Part shown: positions 1 through 5,223 of the stretch, one piece after another
Layout of the letters: each line of letters opens with the position of its first letter
Numbering within the stretch: the stretch's first letter is position 1
NCBI GenBank assembly: GCA_029237755.1
Contig: JAQZBT010000015.1
Location: 1-13,784 of the forward strand
DNA length: 13,784 nt
Origin: Candidatus Saccharimonadota bacterium
GTDB taxonomy: Bacteria > Patescibacteriota > Saccharimonadia > UBA4664
Direction: 5' to 3'
Notes under the pieces: generated by a model
What the model saw: only the letters and a program-made list of their open reading frames with translations
Told to the model about the DNA's origin: nothing
The model's database searches: none
Program-made: the position numbers and the translations under genes

Positions 1-298
1 CGAAAAAGTTCAGGTTCTCTGTGACCGACATATCGGAATATACGGATGGGGTCTGAGTGACGTAGCCGATGCGCGACCGCAAATCAGCCGAGCCGGCGGG
101 TTGGCCGAGCACATCGATCCGGCCGCTCGTCGGACGTTGCAGTCCCACGATTGCCCGCATCAGAGTCGTCTTACCGGCGCCCGACGGGCCCAAAAGACCC
201 GTGACTTTCCCTGCCTCCACCTCCAACGACATACTGCGCAGCACCGGTTTCTTCTCGATACTGACTGCCAGAGCTGACGCGCGAATAGCCGCTTCCAT
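1..298 (-). CDS. ABC transporter ATP-binding protein (partial, N-terminal 99 aa)
   Basis: The reverse strand from an ATG at 298 reads MEAAIRASALAVSIEKKPVL and stays open to the window edge, so the gene continues past position 1. Residues 37-46 form a Walker A P-loop (GPSGAGKTTL), and residues 79-83 (YVTQT) carry the Q-loop glutamine, followed by the SVTENLNFF region typical of exporter-type (ABC-2, DrrA/CcmA-like) ATPases. The signature motif, Walker B and H-loop lie outside the window. The protein would bind ATP at the cytoplasmic face and power an unknown permease; the substrate cannot be told. The gene is divergent from purM. No strong Shine-Dalgarno precedes the ATG, so the exact start is moderately sure. 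Confidence 0.9.
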   Translation of the reverse strand, partial: MEAAIRASALAVSIEKKPVLRSMSLEVEAGKVTGLLGPSGAGKTTLMRAIVGLQRPTSGRIDVLGQPAGSADLRSRIGYVTQTPSVYSDMSVTENLNFF

Positions 299-413
299 GC
301 GCCCATCATACACCAAGTGCCAAAAGCACTTTGGTGCCCCATAGTTCCCGCAAAACAGAACCTGCCCTTTCGCGCCGATGACCGGGTGATGACGGGTTGG
401 CTAGACCGAGTAA

Positions 414-433
414 GGCGTATCCGGTGATACGCC
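414..433. repeat. Perfect 8-bp hairpin (GGCGTATC-CGGT-GATACGCC)
   Basis: Arms at 414-421 and 426-433 are perfectly complementary with a 4-nt loop. It sits in the divergent gap between the ABC ATPase gene and purM, about 70 nt before the purM start. There is no T-tract on either strand, so it is more likely an operator or RNA hairpin than a terminator. Its function is unknown. Confidence 0.5.
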
Positions 434-505
434 GAATGAGGGCTGGCCGATACGGCGCGTCCGGGCGCGGCGGGGGTGTAGGTTTTGTTTTGTGGGGACT
501 ATACA

Positions 506-1642
506 ATGAATCCCATGAGTACCTATGCGCAATCTGGAGTGGACGTCGATGTAGAGGAGAAGGCCGCCAAGCTGATGTATCAGGCGGCCAAGAAGAGTTG
601 GGCCAACCGGCAAGGCAAAGTGGGGGAGATACTACTCCCGTTTGACGACTTTTCGGGCCTGCGGGCAGTCAATATGGGTGGGCTGCCGGAAGGTACGCTC
701 ATGAACATGGGCTTCGATACCGTCGGCACCAAGTCAGAATTTGCCGAACGCGCCGGACGCTTCGACACCCTGGCCTTCGATCTCATGGCTATGGTCTGCG
801 ACGACGCCGTTATCCGCGGCGGTGAGCCCATACTGGTCGGGTCCAACCTCGAAGTTAATACGCTCGGCACGGATGAATCCCGCCTGCCCTACATCAAGCA
901 GCTCGCCGATGGCTACGTCAAAGCCGCCGAAGCCGCTGGTGTCGCCATTATTAACGGCGAAACGGCCCAGATCGGTAAGCGCGTCATGGGTGAGCTCTCA
1001 CCCTTCCGCACCAACTGGGGCGCCACCTGCATCTGGCTCGCCCACGAGGAGCGCATGATTACCGGTCACGACGTCCGGGCCGGTGACGCGATCGTCGCTC
1101 TGGCCGAACCCGGCGTGCGCTGCAACGGCATCTCACTCATCCGCAAAGTCCTCACCGATAAATATGGTGACGACTGGCACAAGCACGACCTCGACGGCAC
1201 GCCGCTCATCGACCTGGCGCTCACTCCTTCAGTCATCTATACCAAAGCTCTGCTCGATATGGTCGGCGGCTACGACCTCTCCCGCCCGGCGCGTGCCAAA
1301 GTCCACGCCGCGGCCCACGTCACCGGCTCTGGCCTGCCCGGCAAACTCGGCCGCGCCCTCAAGCCCGTCGGCCTGGGCGCCACCATTGATGCCCCGCTCG
1401 AGCCCAACCAGCTCATGCTCCACGTCCAAGAGATCGGCGAAGTCTCCGACTTCGAGGCGTACCGTACCTGGCACATGGGTCAGGGCATGGTCATCGTCAC
1501 TCCCGAACCGCACGCCGTACTATCAGTCGCCCGCTCGCACCACATCGAAGCCTCCGTCATCGGCACCGTGAATACGAGCGCTACCATCCGCATCGCCAGC
1601 CGCGGCCACTTCGCCGCCAGGGAGCACTGGCTTGAATATTAG
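506..1642 (+). CDS. purM: Phosphoribosylformylglycinamidine cyclo-ligase (AIR synthase), divergent
   Basis: PurM makes aminoimidazole ribonucleotide from FGAM with ATP in de novo purine synthesis. From ATG 506 the product is 378 aa, a little longer than the usual ~345. AIR-synthase landmarks appear in order: the N-terminal TYAQSGVD, FDTVGTK (70-76), CDDAVIRGGEP (98-108), INGET (149-153), GVRCNGISLIRK (203-214), LTPSVIYTK (239-247), HVTGSG (271-276) and MGQGMVIV (324-331). Several differ from the common DGVGTK, GGET and HITGGG, so this is a divergent member. An open TTG start at 485 exists, but GGGGA at 494-498 is well spaced for ATG 506; ATG 515 is the other candidate, about 10 nt after a TATACA box. 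No other purine genes adjoin except purN 1.1 kb downstream. A divergent AIRS-family paralogue with another substrate cannot be excluded. Confidence 0.85.
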   Translation: MNPMSTYAQSGVDVDVEEKAAKLMYQAAKKSWANRQGKVGEILLPFDDFSGLRAVNMGGLPEGTLMNMGFDTVGTKSEFAERAGRFDTLAFDLMAMVCDDAVIRGGEPILVGSNLEVNTLGTDESRLPYIKQLADGYVKAAEAAGVAIINGETAQIGKRVMGELSPFRTNWGATCIWLAHEERMITGHDVRAGDAIVALAEPGVRCNGISLIRKVLTDKYGDDWHKHDLDGTPLIDLALTPSVIYTKALLDMVGGYDLSRPARAKVHAAAHVTGSGLPGKLGRALKPVGLGATIDAPLEPNQLMLHVQEIGEVSDFEAYRTWHMGQGMVIVTPEPHAVLSVARSHHIEASVIGTVNTSATIRIASRGHFAAREHWLEY

Positions 1643-1650
1643 CAAGCGAA

Positions 1651-1700
1651 AATTCTGCCATTCCGAGCGCCTACGCAGTCGAAGCGAGAATGGCAGAATT
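1651..1700. repeat. 13-bp perfect inverted repeat after purM, CGAAGCGA loop
   Basis: AATTCTGCCATTC (1651-1663) and GAATGGCAGAATT (1688-1700) are exact reverse complements around a 24-nt spacer that itself contains a GCG/CGC mini-stem, CGAGCG near its left end and CGAAGCGA at its right end. It begins 9 nt after the purM stop, so it could end or stabilise the purM transcript, though no T-tract follows. The layout resembles the dispersed ATTCCGAGCG...AGCGAGGAAT type of intergenic palindromes seen in many bacteria; that comparison is from memory. Confidence 0.7.
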
Positions 1701-1730
1701 GAAGCCGTCCGTGAACATTGGCTCGAGTAC

Positions 1731-1739
1731 TGATATAGT
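1731..1739 (+). promoter_or_regulatory. Extended -10 promoter element TGATATAGT
   Basis: TGA followed by TATAGT (1734-1739) forms an extended -10 box 11 nt before the ATG of the downstream membrane-protein gene. No good -35 is seen, as expected for extended -10 promoters. Initiation about 7 nt downstream would give a leader of roughly 5 nt with no Shine-Dalgarno. The identical nonamer occurs at 8696-8704. Confidence 0.45.
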
Positions 1740-1750
1740 TAATTACAGTT

Positions 1751-2710
1751 ATGCTCCGCAGGCTTCTACTCATCTTCTGCCTCGCCCTCATGCCTACCAC
1801 GGCAGCCTTGGCGTTGCCCACGGCGCCCGTCCCGACGGGCCCCTTCAACGTATCCAGCGCCGAGCTCGACAAGGTCACCAGTTCTAACGTCAAGCCTACC
1901 GAGCTCAAGAAGCAGGGCATCCTGGCCAACGGTCTCAGCTTCCACGACGACCGCCTGCAGTACGAATACCCGCTTTGCGATGCCGTCCAGATGGTGGAAG
2001 TGGATGGTCGCCAGATTCCCGATACCACCGCTTTCCTTGAGAAGGACTCGCTGGTCGTCTCGGTCCGCCCCAATGCCGCCACCCCCGCCAAGGCCTGTAT
2101 CAGCCGGGTCGTCCGCCAGAAGATCAGCCGCGGCGCCAGCCAGGGCGAATGTCTGCAGGACTACCAGGTCATCAAGGACGTCGACGGCGAGCCCGCCAAG
2201 TACGTCACCAAGTACGAATACTTCTATAATCTCTCGATCTACAACCGGCCCACCCTGGAGTGTGACCGCAAGGTCTACGGCTCAGCGCCCATCACTACGA
2301 CGGTCGCTGCCGGGAAACCATTCATTATCACGCTCACCCGTGAGTCATTCGGCGAGACCAAGGAACTGATGCGTTGGGCCCTCACGACCAATGGTGCCGG
2401 CAAGGTCCGCTTCGGATACACCTTTGGCGCTCCGTCCGACACTTACAAGTTTGAGATCAAGCCAGGCGGCAACGCCGTCGCTGGCGACGTCATTGGCTGG
2501 ACCCAAAAAGTCGAGAGCGACAGCGCCTCGGTCGCTCCTGTAGCTGATACGAAAAAGTCGCCAACTTCATTGTCCGCTGCGCCCATCATCGGTGTGCTGG
2601 TCTTCGTCCTGCTCGTCGCCGGCGCCGCCGAATACTGGCACTGGGTCCGCAAAAAACGCGAAAAACTAGAAACGCCCGAGCAAGAATACCAGCGCGTACA
2701 GAAGCTCTGA
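1751..2710 (+). CDS. Secreted, C-terminally membrane-anchored protein of unknown function
   Basis: No family is recognised. The 319-aa protein starts with a clear signal peptide (MLRRLLLIFCLALMPTTAALA, cleavage near residue 22), then about 250 residues of extracytoplasmic, probably beta-rich sequence with four cysteines after the signal (76, 116, 134, 171) that could form two disulfides. A hydrophobic segment (about 278-295, PIIGVLVFVLLVAGAAEYW) is followed by a basic cytoplasmic tail (RKKREK). It is therefore a type I single-pass protein facing outside, preceded by a Ser/Ala/Lys-rich linker (255-277). Its TGA stop lies 3 nt before the purN ATG, so the two genes are almost certainly cotranscribed, which is odd for a surface protein and a purine enzyme. 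The extended -10 at 1731-1739 is the likely promoter. Confidence 0.85.
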   Translation: MLRRLLLIFCLALMPTTAALALPTAPVPTGPFNVSSAELDKVTSSNVKPTELKKQGILANGLSFHDDRLQYEYPLCDAVQMVEVDGRQIPDTTAFLEKDSLVVSVRPNAATPAKACISRVVRQKISRGASQGECLQDYQVIKDVDGEPAKYVTKYEYFYNLSIYNRPTLECDRKVYGSAPITTTVAAGKPFIITLTRESFGETKELMRWALTTNGAGKVRFGYTFGAPSDTYKFEIKPGGNAVAGDVIGWTQKVESDSASVAPVADTKKSPTSLSAAPIIGVLVFVLLVAGAAEYWHWVRKKREKLETPEQEYQRVQKL

Positions 2711-2713
2711 GCC

Positions 2714-3304
2714 ATGCTGCGCCTAGCCGTCCTCGCCTCCGGAGTCGGAAGTATCTTTGAGGCCATGGTAAAGTCCGGCCTGCCGGTCGAACTGCTGGTC
2801 ACCGACCGTCCCTGTCGGGCCCTAGAAGTTGCTGAAGAGAATGGCGTCACCAGCGCTCTGGTCGATAGGCGCGACTTTGGCTTCGCACCGCGCACCCAGT
2901 GGGACCGCAAAGGTTTCACTAAGACCGTCATGGCCCAGCTCAAGAGCCATGATATCGGCTTGATTGCCATGTCTGGTTTCATGACCGTCTTTGACCCCGT
3001 CATCTACACCAAATACCAGGACCGCATCCTCAACACCCACCCCTCGCTCCTTCCGGCCTTCAAAGGCGAGGGCGGCAAGGTCATGCGTGACACTCTGGCC
3101 GCCGGCGTCACCGAGACCGGCTGCACCGTCCATATCTCCAACGCCGAAATCGATGATGGCCGCATCCTCACTCAGCAGCGCGTTCCCGTGTTGCCCGACG
3201 ACACTCCCGACACGCTCTGGGAACGCATTAAGGCCGTCGAACGCCGGCTTTATCCGGCGACGATCCGCAAGTACAGCGACGAACTGAGCAAGAAAAACGC
3301 CTGA
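2714..3304 (+). CDS. purN: Phosphoribosylglycinamide formyltransferase (GART)
   Basis: PurN transfers a formyl group from 10-formyltetrahydrofolate to GAR in purine synthesis. The 196-aa product (E. coli PurN is 212) shows the N-terminal ASGVGSIFEAM (8-18), the IAMSGFM strand (84-90), the catalytic LNTHPSLLPAFKG block (106-118, with N107 and H109) and VHISNAEIDDG (139-149), where D147 fits the catalytic Asp. The usual Asn of the GSN phosphate loop is Ile14 here, a modest divergence. ATG 2714 follows the previous gene's stop by 3 nt, with no clear Shine-Dalgarno, suggesting translational coupling. Its last codons form the left arm of the terminator hairpin. Confidence 0.93.
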   Translation: MLRLAVLASGVGSIFEAMVKSGLPVELLVTDRPCRALEVAEENGVTSALVDRRDFGFAPRTQWDRKGFTKTVMAQLKSHDIGLIAMSGFMTVFDPVIYTKYQDRILNTHPSLLPAFKGEGGKVMRDTLAAGVTETGCTVHISNAEIDDGRILTQQRVPVLPDDTPDTLWERIKAVERRLYPATIRKYSDELSKKNA

Positions 3305-3326
3305 CCCTCAGGGGCGCAGGCGTTTT
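3294..3326. terminator. Bidirectional intrinsic terminator between purN and the DUF6580-like gene
   Basis: AAAACGCCTG (3294-3303) pairs perfectly with CAGGCGTTTT (3317-3326) around a 13-nt loop that itself holds CCCTCAGGG. The arms carry A- and T-tracts, so it can act on both strands for the two convergent operons. The left arm overlaps the final purN codons and stop. Confidence 0.85.
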
Positions 3327-3354
3327 CAGCAATCGATGGTCTGATAGGTCCGGA

Positions 3355-3912
3355 CTAGGCCTCGGCCTTGGCCGGAGCCTTCCGCACCTGCCGCAGCAGG
3401 ACCGGCGCGTACAGTGCCACTGCGAAGTAGGCGGGCACTATTACTAGGTTGCCGAGGAGCATGGCGCGGTAGAAGGGCAACCCCAGGTAGTAGCTCTGCA
3501 TCAGGCCGGCCCAGGTCTTGGGGTACATGTCGGTCGTCAGCCAGACGCCGAAGTTGGTAAAGACGAAGAAGAAGACACTGCTCGCCACCGCGGCTCCGAG
3601 AGCGCCGAGTACCAGTGACTTCGGTGAGTGCTTCAGCCGCTTCAGCAGCAAGCCGCCCACTGCGATCAGCGCGAACGCCGACCAGGTGAAGAACAGGATC
3701 GATGTGTTGCCGATGATGATGTCAGCCACCGCCATCGTCGCGACTGCCACTCCCAGCGCCCAACGCCAGCCCAAAAATACCGCCGCGACCAGAGCCGAGG
3801 CTGTCACCAGTTCCAGGTTGGGAGCAATCTGGTATTCCCAGTTGATTACCCGCCAGGCCGCAGCCGTCGCCACCAGCGCACCGGCTATCAACCAAGTCTT
3901 TTTTACACGCAT
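3355..3912 (-). CDS. DUF6580-like six-TM membrane protein (candidate ECF S component)
   Basis: The 185-aa product is very hydrophobic, with about six membrane segments (roughly 7-22, 36-50, 52-66, 73-90, 100-118, 148-172). The PNLELVTASALVAA start, FFFVFTNFGVWL (114-125), YPKT (130-133) and GLPFYRAMLLGNLV (144-157) match my memory of the DUF6580 family, thought to be related to ECF-transporter substrate-binding subunits. A good Shine-Dalgarno (GAGGAG, 7 nt before ATG) supports the start. It lies 39 nt after the corrinoid adenosyltransferase gene on the same strand, so one transcript is likely. Together with B12-dependent NrdJ nearby this suggests corrinoid uptake, but that role is inference from context; no ECF ATPase or T component is in the window. 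Confidence 0.75.
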   Translation of the reverse strand: MRVKKTWLIAGALVATAAAWRVINWEYQIAPNLELVTASALVAAVFLGWRWALGVAVATMAVADIIIGNTSILFFTWSAFALIAVGGLLLKRLKHSPKSLVLGALGAAVASSVFFFVFTNFGVWLTTDMYPKTWAGLMQSYYLGLPFYRAMLLGNLVIVPAYFAVALYAPVLLRQVRKAPAKAEA

Positions 3913-3951
3913 GTTTGTTCTCCTCGGTTTGTGTCTACTGATAGTAGCACG

Positions 3952-4500
3952 TTAATAGTCTATGGATTCCTTAGCAATAATTCCCGAGTCGTAAGGATGC
4001 TTCACTTTCCGCATCTCTGTAATCAGGTCAGCCCGCTCCAGCAGCTCGGGCAACTGTTCACCATGGTGACCGGTCAGCACCAGGTCGAGCTTCACCGGCT
4101 TGCCGTCCACCAGCTCGAGAACCGGCTGTAGCGGCAGTAGCCCTCCCGTCACCGTCCCGATGATCTCATCCAACACCACCACGTCGTATTCGCCGCCCGC
4201 TATCTTGGCCTGCGCCAACTCCAGGGCTTCCTGGGCCGCCTCGACATGCTCATCTTCGGGCAATTGGTCGCCCAGGATTTTGAAGAAGCCCTTGCCGGCC
4301 TGCACAAACTCCACATTGGGCAGATGTTCGAACCCGCCCTTCTCACCGGTAAACCAGGTCTTCACGAACTGAATCACGAGCACCTTGCGGCCATAACCGG
4401 CTGCGCGCAGGGCCAGACCCATGGCAGCCGTGGTCTTACCTTTGCCGTCGCCGGTATAGACAACGACCAGTCCGCGGTCGGCTTCTCGTAATTCACTCAC
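3952..4500 (-). CDS. cobO: Cob(I)alamin adenosyltransferase (CobA/CobO/BtuR type)
   Basis: This enzyme moves the adenosyl group of ATP onto cob(I)alamin, making adenosylcobalamin. The 182-aa protein has the full family signature: YTGDGKGKTTAAMGLALRA (15-33, P-loop), VLVIQFVKTWFTGE (39-52), VVVLDEI (106-112), LTGHH and the C-terminal ADLITEMRKVKHPYDSGIIAKESIDY region. The start is GTG at 4500 with GAGGT upstream. No cobalamin synthesis genes are near, so the likely job is salvage of imported corrinoid to supply NrdJ, encoded 0.7 kb away on the same strand. The gap to the divergent cohesin-like gene is only 53 nt, too short for a cobalamin riboswitch. Confidence 0.93.
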   Translation of the reverse strand: MSELREADRGLVVVYTGDGKGKTTAAMGLALRAAGYGRKVLVIQFVKTWFTGEKGGFEHLPNVEFVQAGKGFFKILGDQLPEDEHVEAAQEALELAQAKIAGGEYDVVVLDEIIGTVTGGLLPLQPVLELVDGKPVKLDLVLTGHHGEQLPELLERADLITEMRKVKHPYDSGIIAKESIDY

Positions 4501-4530
4501 GCTAGTACCTCGCGCTGTGATACAGTTTCT

Positions 4531-4544
4531 AGCATAAGCATAAT
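4531..4544. promoter_or_regulatory. Divergent promoter region between cobO and cohesin-like gene
   Basis: On the plus strand CATAAT (4539-4544) is a good -10 box with only 9 nt before the ATG at 4554 and no Shine-Dalgarno, so that mRNA is probably leaderless or nearly so. On the minus strand the repeated TATGCT (4542-4537 and 4536-4531) can serve cobO, whose leader does contain a Shine-Dalgarno. No convincing -35 boxes are seen. Confidence 0.45.
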
Positions 4545-4553
4545 GGATCCGTC

Positions 4554-5081
4554 ATGATCAAACCCCTTTTGAAGGCCGCTACTTTCGACCGCCCAGGTCT
4601 AAACGCACTTGTTGTTGTTATAGCTATCACCGTCGCAGCTACGGTTGGTTACTTCGGTTACCAATACACCTTTGCCGCTGCGGGCGCCCGCATGTACCTC
4701 TCGCCGAGTAAGGCCAATGCTACCCCTGGAGGAACTGTCGTCGTCGACGTACGCGCAAACAGTGGCGGCACGGCCGTCAACGCGGCCCAGGTCAATGTCT
4801 CGTATCCGACCGACCTCCTGCAGTACGAGGGCTATGATGCTCAAGGCGGAGCCTTCGAGGTTCAGGCCGCCGTCGATGACGAGCCCGGTGTCGTGCGGAT
4901 CGCCCGCGGCACCACCACTCCTGTCACCGGCGACATCAAGCTCGTGTCGCTGCGCTTTTCAACCAAGGCCAACGGCCGTGCTTCCCTGAAGATCCAGCCT
5001 TCAAGCGCCTTGGTTCGGACCTCTGATGCGACCGACAGCCTGGTCCGATACGGGTCCGGTACCGTCACGATCAAGCCCTGA
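4554..5081 (+). CDS. Membrane-anchored cohesin-domain-like surface protein
   Basis: The 175-aa product has a short cytoplasmic N-terminus, one hydrophobic helix (about 17-37, LNALVVVIAITVAATVGYFGY) and then an outside domain of about 130 residues. That domain follows the cohesin/type III CBM-like beta-sandwich plan: RMYLSPSKANATPGGTVVVDVRANSGGTAVNAAQVNVSYPTDLLQYEGYD..., then a VVRIARG strand, LVSLRFSTKANGRASLKI and a terminal GTVTI strand. In this fold such domains bind dockerins or other proteins; no dockerin is visible here. It probably displays a binding module on the cell surface. A strong terminator follows 20 nt downstream. The family assignment rests on pattern recognition and should be treated as probable. 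Confidence 0.75.
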   Translation: MIKPLLKAATFDRPGLNALVVVIAITVAATVGYFGYQYTFAAAGARMYLSPSKANATPGGTVVVDVRANSGGTAVNAAQVNVSYPTDLLQYEGYDAQGGAFEVQAAVDDEPGVVRIARGTTTPVTGDIKLVSLRFSTKANGRASLKIQPSSALVRTSDATDSLVRYGSGTVTIKP

Positions 5082-5099
5082 CTAATTGTCGATTTACCT

Positions 5100-5129
5100 G
5101 GCCGGCGGGCTCATCCCCGCCGGCCTTTT
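5100..5129 (+). terminator. Intrinsic terminator after cohesin-like gene
   Basis: GGCCGGCGGG (5100-5109) pairs perfectly with CCCGCCGGCC (5116-5125), a 6-nt loop lies between, and TTTT follows. It is a classic rho-independent terminator for the plus-strand gene. Confidence 0.9.
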
Positions 5130-5165
5130 AGTTTGTCGAGGCTTTTTAATAACCTCAGTATCGGA

Positions 5166-5223
5166 AAGTGTTAAGCGACGAAGGAATTTCGCGAAGCGAA
5201 CGGGAGAGAGGAGCTTAACACTT
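5166..5223. repeat. 11-bp perfect inverted repeat overlapping the nrdJ stop
   Basis: AAGTGTTAAGC (5166-5176) and GCTTAACACTT (5213-5223) are exact reverse complements around a 36-nt purine-rich spacer that contains TTCGCGAAGCGAA, itself a hairpin. The right arm includes the last nrdJ codons (AAG TGT TAA on the minus strand), so the arm sequence is partly coding. It probably forms the 3' end structure of nrdJ mRNA. The loop core CGAAGCGA is shared with the repeat after purM. Confidence 0.7.

Noticed and set aside
4501..4553. Cobalamin riboswitch upstream of cobO
   Set aside because: The gap is only 53 nt and contains promoters; there is no room for the ~200-nt aptamer or its B12 box.
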